NCBI GenBank assembly: GCA_023512835.1
Contig: CM042088.1
Span: forward strand, 248,001 to 312,000
Direction: 5' to 3'
Length of the DNA stretch: 64,000 nucleotides
From: Taxillus chinensis
Taxonomy: Eukaryota > Streptophyta > Magnoliopsida > Santalales > Loranthaceae
Positions within the stretch are counted from its first letter, which is position 1; each line of letters opens with the position of its first letter. Made by a program: the position numbers and the translations under genes. Shown here one piece after another: positions 11,052-22,378 of the stretch. Below the pieces are notes generated by a model. It was not told where the DNA came from, ran no database searches, and was given only the letters and a program-made list of their open reading frames with translations.

Positions 11052-11956
11052 TTAAGCATAAAACTTCTTTACCGCATTGCTGTTTATAGGATTTCGTAGC
11101 TCAATTCCGTCCATTGCTGTGAGGATTGGGGCACCTCCTGAGAATGCTCTTTTTACAACGTATGGTCCTTCATAGTTTGGAGTCCACTTGCCTCTGTGAT
11201 CATGCTGTATCGGCAGTATCTTCTTCAAGACCAAGTCCCCTTCTTTGAAAGTTCGGGGTTTTACTTTTTTGTTGAAGTTGGCCATCATCCTTTGTTGGTA
11301 CAACTGGCCTCGACCGACTGCGGCGAGACGTTTTCCTTCGATTAGATTCAGCTGCTCAAAACGGTCTCTGACCCACTCTACTTCGTCCAGCTGAGTATCT
11401 CTAAGAACTCTGAGGGACGGGATTTCCACTTCGATCGGTAGGACTGCTTCCATAGCATAGACTAGGGAAAAAGGAGTTGCCCCACTTGATGTTCGCACAG
11501 AAGTCTGGTAAGCATGTAGGGCATATGGAAGTTTCTCATGCCAATCTTTGTATGTCTCAGTCTTTTTCCGAATGATGTTCTTGATGTTTTTATTTGCTGC
11601 CTCAACCGCTCCATTCATGTTGGGATGATATGGTGTAGAATTGCGGTGTCGAATTTTGAATCCTTCGTATAAATTGCCCATCATTCGATTGTTCAAATTG
11701 ACAGCATTGTCAGTTATAACTTGCTCAGGGAGCCCATAACGACAAATAATGTTGCTTCGAAGAAACCTAACCACCACTGATTGAGTGACTTGGGTATAGG
11801 AGGCTGCTTCCACCCATTTGGTGAAGTAATCAATCGCCACTAGGATGAATCTATGACCGTTGGAAGCTTTAGGTGAAATGGCTCCAATGATGTCCATTCC
11901 CCACATGGCGAAAGGCCATGGAGTTGTTATTGTATGTAAGTAGGACGGGGGTGCTT
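11052..11956 (-). CDS. Tat-I integrase catalytic core and C-terminus (3' part of pol)
   Basis: An uninterrupted frame runs from 11956 to a stop at 11052. It shows MWGMDIIGAISPKAS (first catalytic Asp), PEQVITDNAVNLN (second Asp), and MNGAVEAANKNIKNI (catalytic Glu), followed by WHEKLPYALHAYQTSVRTS and the C-terminal GDLVLKKILPIQ and NYEGPYVVKRAF. The DDE triad is intact. Upstream it is cut by the solo LTR at 11957. The reading frame is restored across that insertion at 22815 (DRIQ joined to APPSYLH), which matches Tat-II KIQVPPSRLH. The segment is open, but the whole gene is broken by an 11-kb insertion. Confidence 0.9.
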
Positions 11957-12213
11957 TGTAAAGACCCGTATCTATGTGAGATTGGAGGTTAGGCTCGAAT
12001 AGAGTTCATTGTTTGGAAATATTTATTCGATACCGTGGACTAAATGTTGATATGAGTTCATTATTTCATGTTATTAATAGGATTAATTGTGTATTTGTTG
12101 TTATTAATATTATTAGTAATATTATTATTAATTATCATTATATTTGTTATTATCGGAATATCATTACTAATAGGTTATTATTATTCTTATTCTTATTATT
12201 ATTATTAAGGTAG

Positions 12214-12222
12214 TATAAATAG
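12214..12222 (+). promoter_or_regulatory. TATA box of the old solo LTR
   Basis: TATAAATAG follows an AT-rich stretch and precedes GAGGGGAACTAGGG. Its position and strand fit the U3/R boundary of a plus-oriented LTR starting at 11957. Confidence 0.6.
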
Positions 12223-12824
12223 AGGGGAACTAGGGTAAAACCCTACTTTCGTTGTGCGTGTGCAGAATCTGGTTGGAAAAAGTAGTGAATTGAAGCCAAC
12301 GTGTTCTTGATCTCCCGAGCTTCAATCAAGTAGGTGTTTCTGTTCCTGCTATTACATGAACGCGTTTATCTCTAAGAAAACATACGTATATCGTAGGTAT
12401 ATACACAGATAATTATATATGTTTTTGGTGTATTGGTCGGTCGTCTAACTGAGGCCGGCTTCTGATGTAACGTCAGTTTGGTGACGTCGGGTGGAGGAGG
12501 AGCCTGTCGTGCGTTCGTTCATGAAGTAGTCTGTTTAAAAAAAAAAAAAGGGGGGGTCGCAGATCTTCGTGCCAGGCCAGACGGCCTGGACTTGCGCAAG
12601 GTGGGCCACCAGACCGTCCCTGACGGTTTGGTCAGCGGCAGGGTTTAACCCTGCCGCATGCGCGTGGGTTTTTCCACGCCGAAGAGAGCAGAGCAGGGGG
12701 GCGGCGGCGTCAGTGCCGCCCCCGTGGACTGCACCAGCCGCTTGGGCTAGTGGGGTGGGCCGGACCTCCCCTCTCCCTTCTTGTTTTTGGGCCGGTCCAC
12801 CTGCTTAGGGTTATACATATATTA

Positions 12825-12826
12825 AG

Positions 12827-12870
<44 letters not shown>

Positions 12871-12885
12871 TATATATATACACAT
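12825..12885. repeat. (TA)n microsatellite
   Basis: About 60 bases of nearly pure TA repeat inside the old solo LTR. Confidence 0.95.
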
Positions 12886-14216
12886 CGAAATGTATTTATA
12901 TATAAAGGTGGACATTTGTTTGTGTAAATAGCTAAATTTATATAGGGTTGACTGGATAATGTTTTTTTTATCTGGTACTATAAATATCATTCGGACCTGT
13001 ATACATGTTTATGTATGAATGTATGATGATGGGATGTTATCAGCTTAGTGTTCTGATTACCGTTGTGGCGTGCTATTGTTACTCTTATGATTTGTTTGTA
13101 ATTGGTTGGTTGTGTGTGGTCTTGGTACTGGTAGAGGGTTGGGTTAATTGTGGGTCCCACATAGGGCTGGCAAGAGGCCACAGGTCCCCTACGTGGCTGG
13201 TTAACCCAGGTCCCATATGTGGCTGGTAGTCATTAGGGACACCGCAGGTCTCACATATGGCTACCTGGTGGTGACTGGAACCTTAGGAGTTGGGAAACTT
13301 CATTGTTGGTTTGATTGTTCAGTGAGCCTTTAATAAATGAATTATTATATTTTGCGGGTTGTGATATGTGGTTAAGAGTGAGTTTACTGTGATAGGATAG
13401 AACACCACACTGGCACATGCATACACAGACCATATAGACCTAGGAATTTGTGTGATAGTGGTGGAGTTGGGGATCACCTACTGGGCACTCGTGCTCACCC
13501 TACTTTATTTCTATTTTCCTACAGGTTGTAGGGAGTAGCAGGTGGAGCCATAGCGGAGCAGGCCGGGACACCCTTGGCGTAGGATTCCTTTTATGGTCTT
13601 ACTTATCATTTGATTATTTATTTATTACTCCGGACTTGGGTCTGTGACAGGTGTATGAACCTTTTGGTAGGACCTTATTTGGGATTTGTTCTGTTGCTGG
13701 ACACTTATATGAATTAATTGCATTGTCATGTTTTGTCACGCCCCGGATTTCCAACCCGAGGAAACCGGCACGTGACTCCCCTTTTACCCACACGGAGGGC
13801 AAAGGGGTTAGGATACAAACCAAGAATTTTACATTTCAAACATCCACAACCCATTCAAGAAAGTAATATTCATAAAAATATTCCAAACCAGTTTATTACA
13901 ACAGAATTCTTTCCAATCCCATCCCCACTGGGGTTACATCAGTTCCCATAAAAGAAAACAACATAAATGGAAGAGTAAAATGGATAAGGTCTTCCACCTT
14001 GGTGTACCCACCTAACGCCTGTAAGTCCCTGGAAAACAAGCAAACACAGTAGGAGGGGTGAGCAACCACAGCTCAGTAGGGATCAAGTCTCCCCAACCCT
14101 TCCCATGCTCCTAGCGGCTACATGCATGTGCACAGGTGCAGTGACGTGTTACAACAATCTCAACAAACAATAACAAACCACATCAGTCGTCACAATTATC
14201 CACCACACAAAACACA

Positions 14217-14345
14217 AGTGATTTAACCGCCTCTTCAGGCCAAGTTATTTAACCGCCTCTTCAGGCCAAGTGATTTAACCGCCTCTTCAGGCCAAGTGAT
14301 TTAACCGCCTCTCAGGCAAAGTTCTTTAACCGCCTCTTCAGGCCA
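14217..14345. repeat. 26-bp tandem repeat in chromovirus LTR
   Basis: Five units of about 26 bp (TGATTTAACCGCCTCTTCAG followed by GCCAAG), one with a short deletion. Equivalent arrays occur at 21446-21575, 28913-29070 and, inverted, at 61680-61810. Confidence 0.93.
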
Positions 14346-14615
14346 GATACCACGATCAAGCACACAACACACATGGTCACTCGAGCATACCACCAAACAC
14401 TTGGTGTGCACCCGTTCACAAGCGCACAAACCCAACCATTCAGGAAAATAGAGCAAACACACAGCACACATACACTAAACCACAAATCCAGCCACACAGG
14501 CATATTACCAAACACGTAATGGGCATATGCATACAGCTATATTCACACAGGCATTTCATCGAACACAAAGCATGTAATCCACGAGAATCACACCAACATG
14601 CCACTGAAGGCCAAC

Positions 14616-14645
14616 ATTCATATAGGAGGTCACACCTATATGAAT
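14616..14645 (-). other. Conserved LTR hairpin, copy 1
   Basis: Perfect 11-bp inverted repeat ATTCATATAGG / CCTATATGAAT around an 8-base loop. It lies about 270 bases downstream of the TATA box in element sense, within the transcribed leader. Confidence 0.8.
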
Positions 14646-15420
14646 TTACATATAAATAATATAACAGATATCTCATATTCTGCCCTAGGACCCTAGGACA
14701 GAGGAGGATTTAGGAAGAACAGAACCCCTACCTCAAGGAAAACGCAACAACACAGCAACGGTCTGATCCCAAGCCGAACGCCGTCCACCCACGAGTCACC
14801 GACCACCCACGCAAGACGCCCGGCAGCAACCAGGAGCTCTCCTTCCCTCTCTCTCTCTCTGCGACGCTGGTGAAGCAACAAACCCTAAACCTAAAACAGA
14901 GGGACTCCTCCTCCTTATATAGACAACACAACATCAAAACGACGTAGTTTTGATTAAGTGAATCTCAGGATCAAAACGACGTAGTTTTGATCACACAAGT
15001 TACCACCTTTCCGCACCCATATAGGCCAAAATACTCAGAATTTCAACATGGTCCTTTGGAGAAAGTTCCTTAGAATGACAAAACCAAGGGAACCATGCAA
15101 AAATATGGCTGCACGCCAATTTGCACGTGAATTCCCAATTCACGTGCACCTCCATATGGACTCCAAATGCTCTCAAACTTCACCCCTAGCCTCCTTGCAT
15201 CATTTAGAAGACAATTACACTTGCACGTGAATTGGACCCATATCACGTGCACCTCACATACATGTCCATTTGGCCTGAAACTTCTGTGGTAGATAGAGGA
15301 CACCATTCTAAGCATCTTTCCTTTTGCACGTGAATTCATTGGAGTCCATTTACTAGGTCAAAATCTAGAAAAACTCTACTCCGGAGGTAAACCGACTAAC
15401 TCAAGGTACGGGTCCTTACA

Positions 15421-15434
15421 TCCTCTCCCCCTTC
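15421..15434 (-). other. Polypurine tract of the chromovirus
   Basis: The minus strand reads GAAGGGGGAGAGGA directly before the LTR start TGTAAGGACCC. This is the plus-strand primer site for reverse transcription. Confidence 0.9.
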
Positions 15435-15744
15435 AGACTTTTCGTCCTCGAAAAGAAATGACATAAGAGGAAAAACGAACACAAGCTACCCATTGCCACA
15501 CGGCGAGCCACAACACCCTAATGGGTCATACACCACACACAGCACAACAGCACATAACAGTACCACCATAATCCATAACCACAATAATGCACACAACACT
15601 TCCACATGGCACAAATACACATCTCAAAGCACATCACATTAAGCACATGTCTTTAAAAGACAAAACAAATACATCAACTACTACAAGAAAACACATCACA
15701 AGAAAACACAACACTATCCCTTGGCCAACGACCACCTCCCACGC

Positions 15745-16170
15745 TTAAGATTGTTCGTCCTCGAACAAGTCCGGGTTGCTGCGCACGCATCACGGACTCA
15801 CGTTCCCATGTCTCCTCCTCAATACCACGGTGTTGCCACAGCACGCGAACCAAAGGAATAGCACGACCACGCAATAGCTTCTCTCGCCGATCTAGGATAC
15901 GGATAGGGGCCTCAATGACGGACATGTCATCCTCGATGTCCAACGTCCCCCAATCAATCACATGAGTGGGGTCGGGGTGATACTTCCGCAACTGGGACAC
16001 GTGAAATACGTTGTGCACTCGACTCGGCCCGCGGTGGTAACGCTAACCGGTAGGCCACAGGCCCTACACGATCCAGAATCTCAAAAGGACCAATAAACCG
16101 CGGAGAGAGCTTGGAACCCCGCCCAAACCGTCGATGACCACGACGTGGAGAGACACGAAGGAACACATGA
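15745..16170 (-). pseudogene. Chromovirus integrase C-terminus and chromodomain-like tail
   Basis: Two frames overlap at about 15954-16018. The upstream frame shows VGDHVFLRVSPRRGHRR and LSPRFIGPFEILDR, the SH3-like DNA-binding module. The downstream frame shows FHVSQLRKYHPDPTHVIDW, then PIRILDRREKLLRG and VLWQHRGIEEETWERES, a chromodomain-like module. The natural stop is at 15745-15747 after LFEDEQS, but a one-base shift around the run CAACCCGG carries the main frame past it. Between 15435 and 15744 there is only 3' untranslated sequence. Confidence 0.88.
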
Positions 16171-16996
16171 TCACCAACGAGAAAACTCCAAGGGGCGCCG
16201 CCGCTGATTCGCATAAGATTTCTGCCGACTCGAGGCGACAACAAACGGCGACGGATCAACTTGACCTTCTCGGTAGCCTCTTGAACCAAGCTGCGGTCCC
16301 AAGAGAGCTGTCTCCCCCACCTCGGTCCAACACAAAGGGGATCGACACGGCCGTCCATACAACGCCTCAAAAGGAGCCATCCCAATGGATGCCTGATAAC
16401 CGTTGTTGTAGGCAAACTCCACCAAAGGAAGGTGAGTTGCCCACGAACCCCCAAAATCTAGCACACAAGCCCTCAACATGTCCTCCATGGTCTGATTTGT
16501 CCGCTCGGTCCGACCGTCGGTCTCAGGGTGAAAGGCTGTACTCGGATGAAGCTTGGTCCCCATAGCCTCCTGCAAACCTGCCCAGAAACGAGAAGTGAAC
16601 CTCGAATCCCGGTCCGAGACAACCGATGATGGTACGCCATGCAGTCTCACAATCTCGTTCATGTACAGTGACTCAAGGTCCCAATAGAGTCCCGCTCGCG
16701 AACAAGCAAGGAAATGGGCCGACTTTGTGAGTCGATCCACAATCACCCAAATCATATCTTTCCGCCCAGTGGTGGGTGGAAGACCAATCACAAAATCCAT
16801 CGCTATATGGTCCCACTTCCACTCCGCTATGGGCAAGGGCCGTAACATGCCCGCCGGCCGCCGATGCTCGGCCTTCACCTGCCGACACGTGAGGCACCGC
16901 GAAACAAAGGCAGCTACATCGCGTTTCATCCCCTGGCCACCAAAAATGTCCCCGAAGCGCATGGTACATCTTCGTACCCCCCTGGATGCACAGCAA
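16171..16996 (-). pseudogene. Chromovirus integrase (zinc finger and DDE core)
   Basis: The frame 16171-16962 shows SRCLTCRQVKAEHRRPAG (the CC half of the zinc finger), EWKWDHIAMDFVIGLP (catalytic Asp), LHGVPSSVVSDRDSRFTS (second Asp), and PETDGRTERTNQTMEDML (catalytic Glu), then FAYNNGYQASIGMAPFEALY. All catalytic residues are visible. An overlapping frame to 16996 carries the MYHALRGHFWWPG part of the zinc finger, so one frameshift lies near 16960. Confidence 0.93.
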
Positions 16997-17212
16997 CTCT
17001 AGACCTGGTGAAACTCCCTCATCACCTCATCCCTGAGGGAAGAAGCCACGACCAACCGCCCCTGAAATGACAACTCATGCTCGGGACCCTCGTCCCGGTC
17101 CCCGAGATAGCTCCCCCGGCCTCAATACGGGCACGGAGAACCTCACACTCAATGTCACCCAGGTGTCCCTCCCGGACGCGCCGGTACAACTCAGGCACTA
17201 CCACCAAAGGAC

Positions 17213-17800
17213 TCAGGACCGTCCCACCATCATGAACAAAGGCTGCAGCTGTAACGTCGCCAACCGCTCCATCGGCTTCCACTCTCTCACGACCACCTCG
17301 GCTTTCCCTTTTCGGCTCAACGCATCGGCCACAACATTTCCCTTGCCCGGGGTATAGGCAAGAGTAAAATCAAAGGTCTGCAAATACTCCACCCATCTCC
17401 TTTGCCTCAAATTCAAGTCCTTCTGAGTAAAGATGTCCTGAAGGCTCTTGTGATCCGAGAACACCACAAACTTTTCTCCCAAGAGGTAGTGCTGCCAACT
17501 CTTCAGGGCGAAGATGACGGCCGCTAACTCAAGGTCATGAGTAGGATAATTCTGCTCATGAGGCTTCAGCTGCCTCGACCCATAAGCTACCACACCGTGC
17601 TCCCGCATAAGCACACACCCCAAACCAACCCTGGACGCATCACAATACACCTCATATGGAATATCCTCCCTAGGCAACCTCAACACAGGTGCGGTGGTCA
17701 AACGGGTTTTGAGAGTCTCAAACGCCCGGCGACACTTGTCGGTCCAATCAAACTTCACGCCCTTCCGAGTCAACGCCGTCATAGGAGCCGCCAAACGGGA
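17213..17800 (-). pseudogene. Chromovirus RNase H
   Basis: The frame 17213-17968 has [20 protein letters not shown] (the RT connection), [35 protein letters not shown] (RNase H Asp), [40 protein letters not shown] and [17 protein letters not shown]. It is the best preserved pol segment and matches the fragment at 1656-2000. The linker at 17022-17282 leads to integrase in another frame. Confidence 0.94.
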
Positions 17801-18684
17801 GAACCCCTCTACAAAACGACGATAGTACCCCGCCAAACCAAGAAAACTACGGATCTCAAAAACGTTGGTTGGCCTCGCCCACGATGCCACGGCCTCAATC
17901 TTGGCTGGGTCCACCCTAACTCCCTCGGTGACACCACATGGCCAAGAAAGTGAACCTCCTGCAGCCAAAACTCACACTTGCTAAACTTAGCAAACATTGC
18001 TGGTCCCTCAAGGTTTGCAACACTTGTTGCCAAGTGCTCCACATGTTCCTTCTCGGTCTTGGAATACACCAAGATATCGTCGATAAACACCACCACGAAC
18101 GAGTCTAGGTATGGAGCAAAGACTTGGTTCATCAAATGCATGAACACCGCTGGTGCATTAGTGAGCCCGAAAGGCATCACTACCCACTCATAATGCCCAT
18201 ACCCGCACCGAAAAGCCGTCTTAGGGATGTCCTCCTCCCTAACCCTGAGCCGGTGATACCCCGACCGTAAATCTATCTTGGAAAACCACCGGGCCCCACT
18301 CAATTGGTCAAACAGGTCATCTATCCGAGGCAACGGGTACTTGTTCTTCACGATCACCGAATTCGGCTTCCCGTAGTCGATGCAGAGACGAAGCGTGCCA
18401 TCGGCCTTCTTAGCAAAGAGCACCGGAGCACCCCAAGGTGAGGTACTCGGTCCGATATACCCCCTGGCCCACCAACTCCTCGATTTGCCCTGAAGCTCCC
18501 TCAACTCTGCTGGCCCCATACGATACGCTACTTGGGAAATCGGACCCGTCCCCGGTACCAACTCAATGGTGAACTCCACACTCCTCTTAGGTGGCAAACT
18601 CCTCAACTGCTCAGGAAAAACATCCCTGAAATTGGTCCACAACAGCGGGCCACACCCTCTTTTCCACCTTACCCTCCTCAGCAA
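17801..18684 (-). pseudogene. Chromovirus reverse transcriptase
   Basis: The frame 17809-18684 shows [73 protein letters not shown] (catalytic Asp), [20 protein letters not shown] and [18 protein letters not shown], where FIDD is the YxDD active site. It is complete through the palm domain. Small shifts occur near [12 protein letters not shown], where the usual reading is LKEQLQELLDKGF-like, and at the end near 17950-17970. Confidence 0.94.
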
Positions 18685-18752
18685 AGGTCAGGGCCGCTAA
18701 CCTGTGGGTAATGGCACCCCACTGGTCCAACACTGGCCCGGCCCGACTCGCC

Positions 18753-19211
18753 TCACAATCCCACTCCCCCTGCAGGGTGCAAGAGGTCCCCTGCGGGTGT
18801 CACGAAGGTCACACGCCGCCGATAACAATCTATCTTGGCCTGGAAAGCCATAAGCCAATCCATACCCAAGATCAGGTCAAACGTTCTCAAAGGCATCACA
18901 TGCAAGTCAAAACTCAGCTCCACCTCGCCTATGGTTAACACACAGTCACGACACACTTGCCGTACCTCAATCATGCCTCCTACCGGAGACTCCACAACTA
19001 GGGGCCTCGCGGCCTCCACACAAGCTAACCCCAAGCCGTCTATTACAAGCTCAGCAACAAACGAACATGATGCACCCGTATCGAAAAGAACAGAAGCTAA
19101 TGTACGGGAGATCAAGAGGGTACCTCTAACCACCGATGGTCCTGCTCCACCCTCAGCTGGTGGGGGTGGTAACTCAGCCTCCTCCTGGTATGTCGCCTCC
19201 AGCGCAAACAC
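18753..19211 (-). pseudogene. Chromovirus aspartic protease
   Basis: The frame shows LISRTLASVLFDTGASCSFV, the DTGAS aspartic protease active site, then VVESPVGGMIEVRQVCRDC and FDLILGMDWLMAFQAKIDCY with the C-terminal ILGMDWL motif. This retropepsin cuts the gag-pol polyprotein. It connects to the RT with a shift near 18684-18753. Confidence 0.93.
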
Positions 19212-19319
19212 CCTCCCTTGGCCCGTGCCACCGGTCGGCTCGATCCACCGGACGCTTCCCGCTAAGGTTGCCTCCGGCCTCGGTCTGCTGCCGCTCCGGC
19301 CTCCCCCTGGGGTCGGGTC

Positions 19320-20546
19320 CGACTAGATCCTGCCTGGCCGGCTCGCCACCGACGAGCCGGTCTCTCCCACTGGTGCACGGAAGCTAGCATCACTCCTCAC
19401 GCCGGATGCCGCGCCCCCTATTCCCCCTGTTGCCACTCCTGCAAACCCGACGCAAATGACCCTCTCGTCCACGGTTGTTGCATCGCCGTCCTTCTTGGGG
19501 CACTCCCCTTTGAAGTGACCCTGCTCTCCACAGCGGTGGCATCCGCTCGGTAGACTCCCAGGATGGACCCCCCTGTCTTCCGCCGCCAAAGGTGAACCTC
19601 CCAGGGTTCACAGATGTCCGACCCCGACCGCGAAAAGAACTGCTATCCCTCTCCTCCGTCTTGAGCCTCTTGGACCCCGCATCTCGATCAGGCCCACTCT
19701 GCACCTGGCGCCCCCGATGGGCCTGCCTCCCATCATCCGGCTCTCTCTCGGCTATTCGGGCCGTCTCCACGGCCTCAGGCATAGGTCCTCAAGCGTAGAA
19801 TCGCCACCCTCTCCCTAAGGGCTGGCCTGAGACCCAAGGTGAACTTGTGGGCCTTCAGGTCCTCCCTAACCACGGTCTCAGGAGCAAACCTACTCAATCT
19901 CCAGGAACTCCCGCTCATACTCAGGTACCGTCTTGGATCCCCGCTTCAAGCTGCCAAATTCTTCCCTCTTCTGCCATCTCACCGATTCTGGGAAGAACTC
20001 ATCTTGGAAGAGTTGCAAGAATTCCTCCCAAAACATGAGTTGCACCGCACGGCTCCCCGCAACACTCGTCCACCACTCCAAAGCGTCCCCCCTCTAGCCG
20101 CCGAATTGCCGGTCGCACTTTATCCTCCTCCCGGGGCAGGAGAAAGGAGAACACATGCTCAATCTGCCTCAACCACCGCTCGCCTACCACAGGATCTTCC
20201 CCCCCCTTAAATCGCGGAGGTTGTTCCTTTCGGAACCGTGTCACCACGTCATCCTCTGCACGGGTCGGTACACCACCCAGCGAACTCTCACGCTCACGAG
20301 GCAGCCTCTCCTCTGGTGGTGGTGGTGGTGGCACCACCTTTGTCTTTGCCATCTCACGGCGCACCTCCTCCCGAACGTCTTGCCGGAGTCCCTCCCGTAG
20401 CTCTCGTACCTCCAGCCGGATGCCTTCTTGTAGCGTGCCGGTAGCAACGCATGCCCTCCAACGGATGGTCCCGCACCCGGACCCTCATGGGCAGATGACT
20501 CATCGGCCATCGCCCCGGACGCACGTGTCACTCTCCTCGGTGGCAT
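19320..20546 (-). pseudogene. Chromovirus gag (capsid and zinc knuckle), several frameshifts
   Basis: The likely start is MPPRRVTR at 20546. Pieces in different frames follow: a His/Pro-rich linker, then FRKEQPPRFKGGEDPVVGER and WLRQIEHVFSFL (capsid start), then FWEEFLQLFQDEFFPESVRW and SKTVPEYEREFLEIE (Retrotrans_gag core), then the knuckle CHRCGEQGHFKGEC near 19530. At least three frame changes break it. A 400-base leader without genes (20547-20946) separates the start from the primer binding site. Confidence 0.88.
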
Positions 20547-20946
20547 TCTTACTACATGAAGTAAGATGCACAAACGTCAAGACGCGTTTGACTACTAACA
20601 AATTGACTACCTCTACCCCATTATCAATTTCACTAACACATGACATTACACACATACATTACATCAATCACATTTCACAGTTCACGATCCAGTACACATT
20701 GCCAAACAAATCGAGTTGCACATTTCACTTAATCATGTGATCTTATCCACGGTTTAGCATACCTTCACAACAAATGCAACTAGTGCCCTAATGCCAATGC
20801 ATGCAAATCCTATCACAAGACTGGACTACCCTAAGTACACCTTGGAGGCTCAAAGAGGACCATGTTGATCAGGCATGTCCCTCCAGGCTCCTCCAAAGGA
20901 CTTAGGATAACCAAGTCCGCCCACTACCCTAGGCCAACTAGACCAT

Positions 20947-20958
20947 GCTCTGATACCA
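20947..20958 (-). other. Primer binding site of the chromovirus (tRNA-Met initiator type)
   Basis: The minus strand reads TGGTATCAGAGC three bases inside the 5' LTR. Confidence 0.93.
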
Positions 20959-21844
20959 TATTGTCACGCCCCGGATTTCCAACCCGAGGAAACCGGCACG
21001 TGACTCCCCTTTTACCCACACGGAGGGCAAAGGGGTTAGGATACAAACCAAGAATTTTACATTTCAAACATCCACAACCCATTCAAGAAAGTAATATTCA
21101 TAAAAATATTCCAAACCAGTTTATTACAACAGAATTCTTTCCAATCCCATCCCCAACTGGGGTTACATCAGTTCCCATAAAAGAAAACAACATAAATGGA
21201 AGAGTAAAATGGATAAGGTCTTCCACCTTGGTGTACCCACCTAACGCCTGTAAGTCCCTGGAAAACAAGCAAACACAGTAGGAGGGGTGAGCAACCACAG
21301 CTCAGTAGGGATCAAGTCTCCCCAACCCTTCCCATGCTCCTAGCGGCTACATGCATGTGCACAGTGCAGTGACGTGTTACAACAATCTCAACAAACAATA
21401 ACAAACCACATCGGTCGTCACAATTATCCACCACACAAAACACAAGTGATTTAACCGCCTCTTCAGGCCAAGTTATTTAACCGCCTCTTCAGGCCAAGTG
21501 ATTTAACCGCCTCTTCAGGCCAAGTGATTTAACCGCCTCTCAAGGCAAAGTTCTTTAACCGCCTCTTCAGGCCGGATACCACGATCAAGCACACAACACA
21601 CATGGTCACTCGAGCATACCACCAAACACTTGGTGTGCACCCGTTCACAAGCGCACAAACCCAACCATTCAGGAAAATAGAGCAAACACACAAGACACAT
21701 ACACTAAACCACAAATCCGGCCACACAGGCATATTACCAAACACGTAATGGGCATATGCATACGGCTATATTCACACAGGCATTTCATCGAACACAAAGC
21801 ATGTAATCCACGAGAATCACACCAACATGCCACTGAAGGCCAAC

Positions 21845-21874
21845 ATTCATATAGGAGGTCACACCTATATGAAT
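21845..21874 (-). other. Conserved LTR hairpin, copy 2
   Basis: Same stem as copy 1 (ATTCATATAGG / CCTATATGAAT), loop AGGTCACA on the plus strand. Confidence 0.8.
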
Positions 21875-22142
21875 TTACATATAAATAATATAACGAGATA
21901 TCTCATATTCTGCCCTAGGACCCTAGGACGAGGAGGATTTAGGAAGAACAGAACCCCTACCTCAAGGAAAACGCAACAACACAAGCAACGGTCGATCCCA
22001 AGCCGAACGCCGTCCACCCACGAGTCACCGACCACCCACGCAAGACGCCCGGCAAAGAACCAGGAGCTCTCCTTCCCCTCTCTCTCTCTGCGACGGTGGT
22101 GAAGCAACAAACCCTAAACCTAAAACAGAGGGACTCCTCCTC

Positions 22143-22220
22143 CTTATATAGACAACACAACATCAAAACGACGTAGTTTTGATTAAGTGAATCTCAGGAT
22201 CAAAACGACGTAGTTTTGAT
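22143..22220 (-). promoter_or_regulatory. LTR core promoter: TATA box with twin ACGT palindromes
   Basis: On the minus strand, TATATAAGG (22143-22151) is preceded upstream by two copies of the near-palindrome ATCAAAACGACGTAGTTTTGAT at 22162-22183 and 22199-22220. The copies start 37 bases apart. The arms ATCAAAAC/GTTTTGAT surround an ACGT core of the kind bound by plant bZIP factors. The arrangement recurs in six LTR copies in the window. Transcription would run leftward into gag. Confidence 0.7.
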
Positions 22221-22350
22221 CACACAAGTTACCACCTTTCCGCACCCATATAGGCCAAAATACTCAGAATTTCAACATGGTCCTTTGGAGAAAGTTCCTT
22301 AGAATGACAAAACCAAGGGAACCATGCAAAAATATGGCTGCACGCCAATT

Positions 22351-22378
22351 TGCACGTGAATTCCCAATTCACGTGCAC
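22351..22378. promoter_or_regulatory. G-box inverted repeat in LTR U3
   Basis: GCACGTGAATT and AATTCACGTGC face each other across three bases. Each arm contains the G-box core CACGTG. The same structure occurs in the other family LTRs (for example 15122-15147). Confidence 0.6.

Larger units (their letters stand above)
11957..13733 (+). repeat. Old solo LTR, left part (plus orientation)
   Basis: Starts TGTAAAGACCCGTATC and resumes at 22656, ending GGGGGCGTGACA at 22814. The joined LTR is about 1936 bp. Flanks TGCTT (11952-11956) and AGCTT (22815-22819) are a TSD with one mismatch. The LTR ends match the chromovirus LTR family, but the interior differs, so it is a distant subfamily. A TATA box (TATAAATAG, 12214-12222) precedes a G-rich leader. 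A GC-rich block (12550-12800) contains an unsupported 79-codon frame. No internal element sequence remains. Confidence 0.85.
13734..15420 (-). repeat. Chromovirus 3' LTR
   Basis: 1687 bp. The plus strand starts TGTCACGCCCCGGATTTCC and ends ACGGGTCCTTACA. It contains five imperfect repeats of AAGTGATTTAACCGCCTCTT (14217-14345), a hairpin at 14616-14645, a TATA box (14914-14924), and twin palindromes at 14933-14954 and 14970-14991. It differs from the 5' LTR by only a few substitutions and several one-base indels. Confidence 0.97.

Noticed and set aside
12569..12808. 79-codon GC-rich open frame that looks unlike its AT-rich surroundings
   Set aside because: It lies wholly inside the old solo LTR, has Pro/Ala/Trp composition from GC bias and no motif. 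It is probably leader sequence of the LTR.
14217..14345. Regular 26-bp repeats considered as CRISPR-like
   Set aside because: Units are contiguous without unique spacers, recur within every LTR copy of a plant retrotransposon, and no cas-like gene is present.
14312..14881. Cys/Val-rich minus-strand frames repeated at 21515-22110 and 29104-29400
   Set aside because: They cover LTR tandem repeats and leader sequence and differ in frame between near-identical copies, so they are not conserved as proteins.
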